Shown piece by piece: positions 42,029 through 49,705 of a stretch of 64,000 nt of DNA; within the stretch, counting starts at the first letter, position 1; every line of letters starts with the position of its first letter. A program made the position numbers and the translations under genes. This stretch comes from JAHRAW01 sp965226545 (GTDB lineage Bacteria; Pseudomonadota; Gammaproteobacteria; Arenicellales; Poriferihabitantaceae): contig OZ245364.1 of the NCBI GenBank assembly GCA_965226545.1, positions 2,418,001 to 2,482,000 of the forward strand, given 5' to 3'. The notes under the pieces were generated by a model. It had not been told where the DNA came from. It searched no databases and worked only from the letters and a program-made list of their open reading frames with translations.

Positions 42029-43590
42029 TTTTTTGGTTTGATTGGACGCAGTTGTGGGAACAACAACACATCGCGAATCGATGCGCTGTCGGTGAGCAGC
42101 ATTACCAACCGGTCGACGCCGATGCCGACGCCGGCGGTTGGCGGCATTCCGTATTCGAGTGCGCGGATGTAATCGGAGTCGTAATGCATCGCTTCCAAGT
42201 CGCCGGCATCGGCGGCTTGCGCTTGTTGTTTGAATCGCGCGGCTTGGTCTTCGGGGTCGTTAAGTTCGGAAAAGCCGTTGGCAATTTCGCGTCCGGCGAT
42301 GAACAGTTCGAATCGATCGGCGACATCCGGGTTTGTTTCATTGCGGCGTGACAGCGGCGACACTTCGACCGGATAATCGGTGATGAAGGTGGGTTGGATT
42401 AATTTGTCTTCGACCGTTTTTTCGAACAGTTCGAGTTGGATTTTGCCGAGTCCGTCACGGCTACTTATTTCGCCACCGGCTTCGACCGCCAGTTTCGAGA
42501 TGAGGGTACTGTTGGTTAATTGTTGTTGATTAACTTGCGGGTTGTGTTTGCACAATGCATCCACCATTGTCATCCGCGCAAACGGTTTGGAAAAATCAAT
42601 CGCGTTGTCTTGATGGGTTAACGTATCGAAGCCAAGCGATTGTTTGCACACCGCGCGAATCATTTGTTCGGTCAACTTCATCGCATCGCGATAATCGGCA
42701 AACGCTTGATAAAATTCCAACATCGTAAATTCGGGATTGTGATTCGGGCTCATCCCTTCATTGCGAAAGTTGCGATTAATTTCGAATACGCGCTCGAAAC
42801 CACCGACCACGAGTCGTTTTAAGTACAGTTCGGGAGCAATGCGCAAATACAAATCCGTATCCAGTGCGTTGTGTCGGGTGACAAACGGACGTGCCGCCGC
42901 ACCGCCGGGAATCGGATGCATCATCGGTGTTTCGACTTCCATAAAATTCTCGGCGGTTAAAAATTCGCGCAGTCCTTTAACAATTTCAGCGCGCATTGCA
43001 AACACTTCGCGAGTGTGCGCGTTCATCATTAAATCGACATAACGCATTCGATATTTCAACTCGATGCCAGTTAAGCCATGATATTTTTCCGGCAATGGGC
43101 GAAGTGATTTGGCGAGCATGCGCGATTTTTTGACGCGCACGCTGAGTTCGCCGGATTGGGTGCGAAACAATTCGCCTTCGGCACCGATAATATCGCCAAC
43201 ATCGTATTTCTTAAATGCTTGATGCGCGTCTTCGCCCACGACGTACTGTTTGACGAACAACTGAATGCGTCCACTTACATCCTGCAAGTCGGCAAATATC
43301 ACCTGTCCTTTGTCACGCTTTGACATCATTCGCCCGGCAACTTTGACAGGCGGCAGTTCATCAAACTGAATGATGTCTTTACATTTCTTTTGCAATTTGC
43401 CGGCAAGCGCATCACGTCGAAAGTCATTGGGGTATGCCTCGCCTTGCTTGCGCAATGCGATTAACTTGCCATGCCGTTGCTGACGTTGCCGACTGTTTTC
43501 CACATAAAATTCAGCGTTGCGGTTGAGCCAACCGCCCGCTGAACGAAAATTGCTATCGGAAGGAGGTTTCGGCATCTTCGTGTCTGTCAT
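42025..43590 (-). CDS. lysS: Lysyl-tRNA synthetase (class II)
   Basis: LysS charges tRNA-Lys. The 521-residue protein has an N-terminal OB-fold anticodon domain (VAGRMMSKRDKGQVIFADLQD) and a class II catalytic core: motif 1 region around FMEVETPMMHPIPGGAAARPF, motif 2 FRNEGMSPNHNPEFTMLEFY, motif 3 GVGIGVDRLVMLLT. The N-terminus has about 35 extra residues compared with E. coli. It sits directly after prfB and before lolC, an order common in beta/gammaproteobacteria. Confidence 0.96.
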   Translation of the reverse strand: MTDTKMPKPPSDSNFRSAGGWLNRNAEFYVENSRQRQQRHGKLIALRKQGEAYPNDFRRDALAGKLQKKCKDIIQFDELPPVKVAGRMMSKRDKGQVIFADLQDVSGRIQLFVKQYVVGEDAHQAFKKYDVGDIIGAEGELFRTQSGELSVRVKKSRMLAKSLRPLPEKYHGLTGIELKYRMRYVDLMMNAHTREVFAMRAEIVKGLREFLTAENFMEVETPMMHPIPGGAAARPFVTRHNALDTDLYLRIAPELYLKRLVVGGFERVFEINRNFRNEGMSPNHNPEFTMLEFYQAFADYRDAMKLTEQMIRAVCKQSLGFDTLTHQDNAIDFSKPFARMTMVDALCKHNPQVNQQQLTNSTLISKLAVEAGGEISSRDGLGKIQLELFEKTVEDKLIQPTFITDYPVEVSPLSRRNETNPDVADRFELFIAGREIANGFSELNDPEDQAARFKQQAQAADAGDLEAMHYDSDYIRALEYGMPPTAGVGIGVDRLVMLLTDSASIRDVLLFPQLRPIKPKK

Positions 43591-43612
43591 TAAGTAAATA
43601 AAAAGCCCGCCC

Positions 43613-44723
43613 TTACAACCCGGCTTTCAAACTCGCCTGAATAAACGGATTAAGCGCGCCGTCCAGCACCGCTTGGGTGTTGCCGGTTTCGACGCCGGTG
43701 CGCAAATCTTTAATGCGCGATTGGTCGAGTACATACGAGCGGATTTGGCTGCCCCAACCGATGTCGGCTTTGTCGGCTTCGGCGGCTTGTTGCGCTTCGC
43801 GGCGTTTGCGCATCTCGGCTTCGAACAGCCGCGATTTCAACATCGCCATCGCCTCGGCGCGATTGCGATGTTGCGAGCGGTCGTTTTGGCATTGCACGAC
43901 AATGCCGGTTGGCGCGTGGGTGATGCGCACCGCCGAGTCGGTTCGATTGACATGTTGCCCGCCGGCGCCGGAGGCGCGATAGGTGTCGATGCGCAAATCG
44001 GCCGGATTGATTTCGACATCGAACGTTTCATCGAGTTGCGGATACGGATAGACCGACGCGAATGAAGTGTGGCGGCGATTGCCCGAATCGAACGGGCTTT
44101 TGCGCACCAAGCGATGCACGCCGTTTTCGGTGCGCAGATAACCATAGGCAAAATCGCCGATGAATTTCAGCGTCGCGCTTTTGACGCCGGCGACTTCGCC
44201 CGGCGATTTGGCAACCACCTCGACCGCAAAGCCCTGCTCCTCGCCCCAGCGGGTATACATCCGCAACAATATCTCAGCCCAATCCTGCGCTTCGGTGCCG
44301 CCGGAGCCGGCTTGAATATCGACGAAGGCGTTGCAGGCGTCGGCTTCGCCGGAAAACATCCGCGAGAATTCGAGTTTGTCGAGCGTGCGCGCCAGTTGTT
44401 CGGCGTCGCGCGCAATGTCGGCGAGCGCGCCGGCATCGTTTTCGCCGAGCGCAAGGTCGAGCAATTCGACATTGTCGCGGATGCGACGGTCGAGGTCGTC
44501 CAAAGTTTGCACGCTGCGTTCAAGTTGCGCGCGCTGTTTGCCGAGCGTTTGCGCGCGCGCCGGGTCTTCCCAGATGGTTGGGTCCTGCAATTGCACTTGC
44601 ACTTCGGTTAATTTTTGTTTGTTGGCGTCATAGTTAAAGAAACCCCCGCAGCGCATCGAGTCGAGCGCGGCTGTCGCGCAACGAATCGCGCAGTTCATTG
44701 GCGGCATCGGGCGAGAAGTTCAT
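43613..44723 (-). CDS. prfB: Peptide chain release factor 2, with +1 programmed frameshift at a UAA codon
   Basis: RF2 terminates translation at UGA and UAA. The first frame runs from ATG 44723 for 29 codons (MNFSPDAANELRDSLRDSRA...LRGFL) to an in-frame TAA (44636-44634). The second frame resumes at AAC 44635 with NYDANKQKLTEV, giving 369 residues after a +1 shift. The site reads CGG GGG TTT CTT TAA C: Shine-Dalgarno-like GGGGG, 3-nt spacer, slippery CUU, stop. The SPF tripeptide (KSPFDSGNRRHTS) and GGQ (GAGGQHVNRTDSAVR) are intact. Almost all known sites use UGA, so UAA is unusual. lysS follows. Confidence 0.95.
44634..44648 (-). promoter_or_regulatory. prfB recoding site (CGG GGG TTT CTT TAA)
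   Basis: Position and spacing equal the E. coli RF2 autoregulatory frameshift site (AGG GGG TAT CTT TGA C). The stop codon is TAA instead of TGA. RF1 also reads UAA, so RF2-specific feedback should be weakened. Confidence 0.9.
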
Positions 44724-44824
44724 CGGTATTCCACAAGTTAAGTTAAAACAAAATTAAACAAAATTAAATTAAGTTAAAAAAGTAAATCCAAAATCACAAA
44801 AAAATTACAATAAATCAAAACAAA
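44724..44824. other. A-rich spacer between tolC and prfB
   Basis: TTAAACAAAATTAAACAAAATTAAATTAAG repeats and A-runs fill the gap. No terminator hairpin is present; on the minus strand it is T-rich and may contain the prfB promoter. Confidence 0.4.
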
Positions 44825-46159
44825 TTAATTGCCCGCCAACCAACCGTTAACGCGCCGCACATCATCATCGTTTAAATCACCGGCGGATTGTTCCAACCGT
44901 AACACCGCGAGAATGAAATCATAACGCGCGCGAAAATAATCGCTGCGCGATTGTGCCAGGTCGCGTTGGGCGTCGAGCACTTCGAGATTGGTGGTGATGC
45001 CGGCGCGAAAGCCCTGTTGCTTGGCGCGCAATGCGCTTTCGCCGGCGCGCACCGCGCGCGACAATGCGGCCACTTGATTGACGCCGCCGGCGACGGCGCG
45101 ATACGCCGCTTGCGCGGTCGATTCGACTTCGCGGCGCAATGCAATCGTGAGTTGTTCGGCGGCGTCATAATCAAACGCCGCGCGGCGCGCGCGCATTAAA
45201 TTGGCGCCGCCGGAAAACAATTGCCAAGTTGCGCTGGCGCCGTACTTTTTGGTCGTGCTGTCACTGTTAAACGACGGCGACGGATTGGTGCTGCGTTCGT
45301 GGTTGGCGGTCAACGAGATGCGCGGCAAAAACGCGGCGCGTTGGCGGGCGATTTCATCTTTGGCGATGGCGACATCGAATTGCGCGGCGCGCAATGCAAG
45401 ATTGTGGTCGAGCGCGCGCATCACCCATTCTGCGGCATCATCCGGCGTCGGGCGGTCGAGCGGCGCATCGTCGCGCAATTTGGCAAGCGGCGGGGTTGCG
45501 CCGGCAAGCAATTCGGCGAGCGCAAAGCGCGCGTTGACGATTTCGTCCTCAGCACTGATGAAATCGGCGCGCGCCTGTTGATATCGCGCGTCGGCGTCAA
45601 ACAAATCGGTCTTGGTGCCGACGCCGACATTCAATCGTTCGCTTGCGAATTCCTTTTGTCGCGCCAGCGCAGTTTGTTGGCGGCGCGCGACATCGTAGTT
45701 GTCATGCGCGGCGAGCAGGCGGAAGTATCGTTCGGCGCTGCGCAAAATCAGCGCGTGGCGCGCCTGTTCAAAATTAATTGCGGCGCGCGTGCGCGCATGT
45801 TTGGCTTGGTCGAGTTGGTTTTTGGCGGCGACATCAAACACCCGCCAAGTCGCGCCGGCGACAACGCGGCGCGACGAATGTTCGGCGTCCATCGGCGGCT
45901 TGGGTTCATTATATTCATCGACGCCGGCGGTGACATTAATCGCCGGCAAAAACGCGCCGCGCGCAATCGGCACGCCGCGCCGCGCGCTTTGGTATTGCAG
46001 TTCGGCCGCGCGATACGCGGCGTCTTCAGCCAAGGCGGTTTGATACACCGTCCACAAATCATCGCCGCGCGCGACGCCGACAAAACCGGCGGCGCAAGCG
46101 ACGCTTGCGACGATGAATTGTTTGGCGTTCGTTAATTTAATTTGTGACTTAATGGTCAT
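44825..46159 (-). CDS. tolC: TolC-family outer membrane efflux protein
   Basis: The 444-residue protein has a signal peptide (residues 1-32) and the duplicated outer-membrane-efflux fold: DLWTVYQTALAEDAAYRAA, the long helical SAERYFRLLAAHDNYDVARRQQTALARQKEFASERLNVGVGTKTDLFDADARYQQARAD, and its second copy with GVNQVAALSRAVRAGESALRAKQQGFRAGITTNLEVLDAQRDLAQSRSDYFRARYDFI. It forms the trimeric outer-membrane channel for type I secretion and RND pumps; no partner pump lies next to it. pcm is upstream on the same strand, a frequent arrangement. Confidence 0.92.
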   Translation of the reverse strand: MTIKSQIKLTNAKQFIVASVACAAGFVGVARGDDLWTVYQTALAEDAAYRAAELQYQSARRGVPIARGAFLPAINVTAGVDEYNEPKPPMDAEHSSRRVVAGATWRVFDVAAKNQLDQAKHARTRAAINFEQARHALILRSAERYFRLLAAHDNYDVARRQQTALARQKEFASERLNVGVGTKTDLFDADARYQQARADFISAEDEIVNARFALAELLAGATPPLAKLRDDAPLDRPTPDDAAEWVMRALDHNLALRAAQFDVAIAKDEIARQRAAFLPRISLTANHERSTNPSPSFNSDSTTKKYGASATWQLFSGGANLMRARRAAFDYDAAEQLTIALRREVESTAQAAYRAVAGGVNQVAALSRAVRAGESALRAKQQGFRAGITTNLEVLDAQRDLAQSRSDYFRARYDFILAVLRLEQSAGDLNDDDVRRVNGWLAGN

Positions 46160-46295
46160 CGGTTAACTCCAATCTGCGGCAAGTGCGGTGTTATGGGTTG
46201 CAAGTTCGGTCGACAGTGCAGTCGAAAGTAAATCAGCAAGTCAATCATCAAGCAAATAAAAAAAATAAATCAGATGGGAAAAATCCAATCACTCA

Positions 46296-46985
46296 TTAAA
46301 ACTGAAACGCGCGCGGTTCATCGACATTGCGCAGACGCGGGACAACGGTTTCCAACAACGATTGATGATGCAATTTGCCGGCGCGTTTGGTGATGCACAC
46401 CATCCGCATCGCCGGCGCATCGCCTTCGATGCCGACCAATCGCCCGCCTTCCGCCAAATGCGCAGCCCAGCCGGCGTTTACGTTGTGCGCAGCCAATTCG
46501 TCTGCGGCGACAATTGTCGGCAATGAGCCGGTGATTAATATCGCGTCAAATTGTTCGGCGTCGCCCCAGCCGGCATGCGCATCGCCTTGCTGCAGCGTGA
46601 TGTGTTGCATGATGTCTTGATGCGCCGCCAAGTTGCGTTCGGCGTTGCTAAGCAGTTGCGCATGAATCTCAACCGAGATAACTTTGGCGCCGAGCGTCGC
46701 CAGCATTGCGGTCAACCAGCCGCCACCGGCGCCGACTTCGAGTGCGGCATCGCCGGGCTGCAACGCCAACGCCTGAATCATTCGCGCGCCGAGTTTCGGT
46801 TCGAGCATCACTTCATCACAACCGAGCGGAATTTGCGCATCGGCAAACGCCAGCGATTGATGTTGCGCCGGCACAAATGTTTCGCGGCGCACAGCCGCCA
46901 ACGCCGACAAGGTTTGTGCGTCGAGCACATTCCACGGGCGGATTTGCCGCGCAATCATGTTGGCGCGCGCTTGTTCGATGTCCAT
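46296..46985 (-). CDS. pcm: Protein-L-isoaspartate O-methyltransferase-like protein
   Basis: The 229-residue protein has MIARQIRPWNVLD, VRRETFVPAQHQSLAFAD and the SAM motif ALEVGAGGGWLTAMLA of the Pcm family, plus the late QFDAILITGSLP. Family members repair isoaspartyl residues, but the short version next to tolC has unproven activity. ATG 46985 gives the usual MDxEQAR start. Expression probably starts from TATAAT at 47036-47031, 45 nt upstream. Confidence 0.85.
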   Translation of the reverse strand: MDIEQARANMIARQIRPWNVLDAQTLSALAAVRRETFVPAQHQSLAFADAQIPLGCDEVMLEPKLGARMIQALALQPGDAALEVGAGGGWLTAMLATLGAKVISVEIHAQLLSNAERNLAAHQDIMQHITLQQGDAHAGWGDAEQFDAILITGSLPTIVAADELAAHNVNAGWAAHLAEGGRLVGIEGDAPAMRMVCITKRAGKLHHQSLLETVVPRLRNVDEPRAFQF

Positions 46986-47030
46986 TGTCAATGCCGTCGT
47001 CTGAAATCGGATGCCACCTAAGCCGCCGCC

Positions 47031-47055
47031 ATTATACTGCAATTCATACTATAAT
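47031..47055. promoter_or_regulatory. Two divergent -10 boxes
   Basis: TATAAT is present leftwards at 47036-47031 (towards pcm) and rightwards at 47050-47055 (towards the 78-residue gene and PPTase). The two hexamers are 13 nt apart, so the promoters overlap and may compete. Neither has a clear -35. Confidence 0.5.
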
Positions 47056-47061
47056 CGCCGC

Positions 47062-47225
47062 GCATTGGTCGATGTATTGTCGATGTTGTCGATGCGCTTG
47101 CCTATGCACTTGTCGACGCATTCACCGTTGCATTCGTTGATTTATTAATGCATCGATTTACTTATCGATTTGTTTGTCGATTTACTTATCGATGCATTTA
47201 TCGAAGCAGTCATCATTATTCACCG
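47062..47225. repeat. GTCGATGTATT / TTATCGATTTG repeat
   Basis: GGTCGATGTATTGTCGATGTTGTCGATGCG is followed by TTGTCGACGCATTCACCGTTGCATTCG and then TTACTTATCGATTTG, TTTGTCGATTTAC and TTATCGATGCATTTATCG. The common core is (G/A)TCGAT. It forms the leader of the downstream gene pair. Confidence 0.6.
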
Positions 47226-47251
47226 TTGCCGTTCACCCCGCGCCTTACGCC

Positions 47252-47488
47252 ATGCAAACCGAACCCACCACCATCGAGTTAACCGAGCCGGTCGAACTCG
47301 GCGGCGTATACAACCTGCCGGGCGAAGGGTTTGTGGTCGAACTGCATCACGGCAACGGCACCTATCTGTTCGATAAACGCGGGCTGCAACATCGCATTAT
47401 GGAAAAGAAGCGACTCGGGCTGGACGCCGCCGTCGAAGAGGCGGCGTTGTTGCGCATCAACAGTTTCGCGCCGTTCGAAGTGTGGTGA
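47252..47488 (+). CDS. Small acidic protein of unknown function
   Basis: The 78-residue product (MQTEPTTIELTEPVELGGVYN...) has alternating hydrophobic and charged residues without a membrane segment; PGEGFVVELHHGNGTYLFDKRGLQHRIMEKKRLGLD looks like a small beta domain followed by a helix. It overlaps the PPTase start by 1 nt (TGATG), implying coupled translation and perhaps a related job. I recognise no family. A longer frame starting at 47174 lies in the repeat leader and is less likely. Confidence 0.6.
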   Translation: MQTEPTTIELTEPVELGGVYNLPGEGFVVELHHGNGTYLFDKRGLQHRIMEKKRLGLDAAVEEAALLRINSFAPFEVW

Positions 47489-48339
47489 TGCGCGCGCACG
47501 TGGCAGTGCGCGAACTCGCTTGGACGCCGGGCGCACCAACGCATTGCGAACTTGCGCCGCATGCGGTGCATTTATGGGCGGTGGATTTTGCAACACAGTT
47601 TGCGCGCGATTCGCTCGATGCGCATCTGCATTGGTTAAGCGCCGATGAAATTGCGCGCGGTGAGCGTCGCCGCAATGCGCAATCGCGCGCAAGTTATTGG
47701 GGCGGGCGAATTGTGATGCGTCGATTGTTGTGCGCATACAGCGGCGTCGCCAATGCGCGCCTGCAACTCGGCGTCGGCGCGCGCGGCAAACCGGCGTTGT
47801 TGAATCGTTTATCGCGCGGCGACTTGTGTTTTAATTATTCGCTGTCCGGCGACAAGGCGTTGTATGCAGTGGCGTGGAATCGACAACTCGGCGTCGATTT
47901 GGAAATCATCCCGCGCACCATTAATTATCATCGACTTGCCAAACGCAAACTCAGCGTCGATGAACAACGCGCTTGGCGACGCATTCGAAGCGGACATGCG
48001 CAAGCGATGCTCGCCTGCTGGACGCGCAAGGAAGCCTACGGCAAAACGCTCGGCGTCGGCATTCGCTATTATCTCAACCGCGTTGCGCTTTGCACCGAAT
48101 TGGATTCGCCGACTTGGCGCTGTGCGGTGGGTGGGTTGTTTGATGATGGTCGATGTGATGGTGGCAATGACGGTAAAAGTAACAGTGACAGTGACGACAA
48201 TGTCGACGGCAACATCGACCGCGTACGCGTGTTGCATGGCGTGCAGATTGCGCCGCCGTTTGCCGGGGTTGGTGCGTTGATGTATGACGGTGATGCATTG
48301 GATGATGCGCAATTGCATAGCGCGCAACTTCGGTTGTGA
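47488..48339 (+). CDS. 4'-phosphopantetheinyl transferase superfamily protein
   Basis: This enzyme loads the phosphopantetheine arm from CoA onto acyl or peptidyl carrier proteins. The 283-residue Sfp-type protein has RASYWGGRIVMRRLL, the Mg-binding LGVDLEIIPR (Asp and Glu) and WTRKEAYGKTLGVGI with the conserved WxxKEA. A Gly/Asp/Ser/Asn insertion (about residues 218-242) sits near the C-terminus and is encoded by GACAGTGACG-like units. No carrier protein or synthase gene is nearby. Confidence 0.85.
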   Translation: MRAHVAVRELAWTPGAPTHCELAPHAVHLWAVDFATQFARDSLDAHLHWLSADEIARGERRRNAQSRASYWGGRIVMRRLLCAYSGVANARLQLGVGARGKPALLNRLSRGDLCFNYSLSGDKALYAVAWNRQLGVDLEIIPRTINYHRLAKRKLSVDEQRAWRRIRSGHAQAMLACWTRKEAYGKTLGVGIRYYLNRVALCTELDSPTWRCAVGGLFDDGRCDGGNDGKSNSDSDDNVDGNIDRVRVLHGVQIAPPFAGVGALMYDGDALDDAQLHSAQLRL

Positions 48340-48490
48340 TGCAATGTGTTTGTATTTTTTTATTAATTGATTTAATTAAGTTAAGTCAAGTTAAGTTAAG
48401 CAATTATGAATTTAAGTATGCAACCAAATTGGTTAAGCGCATTGTGCAAAACAATGGCCACGACAATCCGACAAACAAAGTTAACCGCAA
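48340..48490. repeat. TTAAGTTAAG repeat upstream of the aminotransferase gene
   Basis: TTAATTAAGTTAAGTCAAGTTAAGTTAAGC occurs at 48371-48400. The rest is a plain spacer; no promoter consensus or terminator is evident. Confidence 0.5.
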
Positions 48491-49621
48491 ATGCAATTCG
48501 TTGATTTAGCCGCGCAATTTGCGCGCATCGATTCGCAGGTGCGCGCGGCGATTGATGAAGTGTTGCGGCACGGTCAATTCATCATGGGGCCCGAAGTCGG
48601 CGCGCTCGAAGCCGAACTCGGCGCGTATTGCGGCGCGCGCCATGTCGTCAGCGCAGCCAGCGGCACCGATGCATTGTTGATGGCGTTGCTTGCGCATCAA
48701 GTCGGCCCCGGCGATGCGGTGATTGCGCCGCCGTTTACCTTTGTCGCCACCGCCGAAGTGATTCAACTGCTCGGCGCGCATGCGGTGTTTGTCGATGTCG
48801 AGGAAGACACCTTTAACTTGGACGCCGCGCAATTGGCGCACAGCATCGAGCGCGTGCAGCGCGAAGGGCGGCATCAACTCAAAGGCGTTATCGCCGTCGA
48901 TTTATTCGGCTTGCCGGCCGATTACGACGCCATCGAATCCGTGACCAAATCGCACGATTTATTTTTATTGGCGGATGGCGCACAAAGTTTCGGCGGCGCG
49001 TATCGCGACAAAAAAGTCGGCGCGCTCGGAGACATCGCCGCGACCAGTTTTTTCCCAGCCAAACCGCTCGGTTGTTACGGCGACGGCGGCGCGTTGTTTA
49101 CCGACGACGCCGACCTCGCCGAGTTGGCGCGCTCGATTCGCGCGCACGGCATGGGCGCGAATCGATATGAACATCTGCGCACCGGCATCACCGGACGCTT
49201 GGACACAATCCAAGCCGCAGTGTTGCGCTGCAAGTTGCCGATACTCGACGATGAAATCAAAGCGCGCGCCGCCATCGCCGAACGTTATACGCACGCCTTC
49301 GCCGACCTCGGCGAACGATTAATCACGCCGCAAACCTTCGCCAATCGCATTAGCGCATGGGCGCAATACACCGTGCGCAGCCCGGCGCGCGACACCTTGC
49401 GCGCACATCTGCAATCGCGCGACATTCCAACGGCGGTGTATTACCCGCGCCCGCTGCATCTGCAGCCGGCGTTTATGCACGACCAAGCCGAAGTCGAAAT
49501 GCCGGTGTCGGAGCGGTTGTCGAACGAGGTGTTGAGTTTGCCGATACATCCGTATTTGGATGAGGACGCACAAGCGCGGGTGATTGATGCGGTGCTCGAA
49601 GGGGTGCGCGGTAAGTTGTAA
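48491..49621 (+). CDS. DegT/DnrJ/EryC1/StrS family aminotransferase
   Basis: The 376-residue PLP enzyme has the substrate and cofactor segments SAASGTDALLMAL, PPFTFVATAEVIQLLGA, DLFGLPADYDAI, LLADGAQSFGG (PLP-binding Asp) and SFFPAKPLGCYGDGGALFTDD with the Schiff-base Lys. IPTAVYYPRPLHLQPAF is typical of enzymes that aminate keto-sugars for cell-surface glycans or antibiotics. No sugar-nucleotide gene is adjacent, so the product sugar cannot be named. Confidence 0.9.
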   Translation: MQFVDLAAQFARIDSQVRAAIDEVLRHGQFIMGPEVGALEAELGAYCGARHVVSAASGTDALLMALLAHQVGPGDAVIAPPFTFVATAEVIQLLGAHAVFVDVEEDTFNLDAAQLAHSIERVQREGRHQLKGVIAVDLFGLPADYDAIESVTKSHDLFLLADGAQSFGGAYRDKKVGALGDIAATSFFPAKPLGCYGDGGALFTDDADLAELARSIRAHGMGANRYEHLRTGITGRLDTIQAAVLRCKLPILDDEIKARAAIAERYTHAFADLGERLITPQTFANRISAWAQYTVRSPARDTLRAHLQSRDIPTAVYYPRPLHLQPAFMHDQAEVEMPVSERLSNEVLSLPIHPYLDEDAQARVIDAVLEGVRGKL

Positions 49622-49705
49622 TGGCGCGGGTTGTGCCGAACAATGCCCGCAATGTAACAAGCCGCCGTGTCATTCCGTCATCCGCATAATGCGGTTGCCG
49701 TTTCA

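Noticed and set aside
44634..44636. Reassigned stop codon as explanation for the prfB frame break
   Set aside because: TAA ends several undoubted genes here (for example rpmG and bpt) and TGA ends others (aat, hisA, lolC), and the second frame needs a +1 shift, not readthrough.
45221..46135. Open frame of 304 codons on the plus strand
   Set aside because: It lies entirely antisense to tolC, whose product has a signal peptide and family motifs; the Arg/Ala-rich antisense product is what GC-skewed third positions create.
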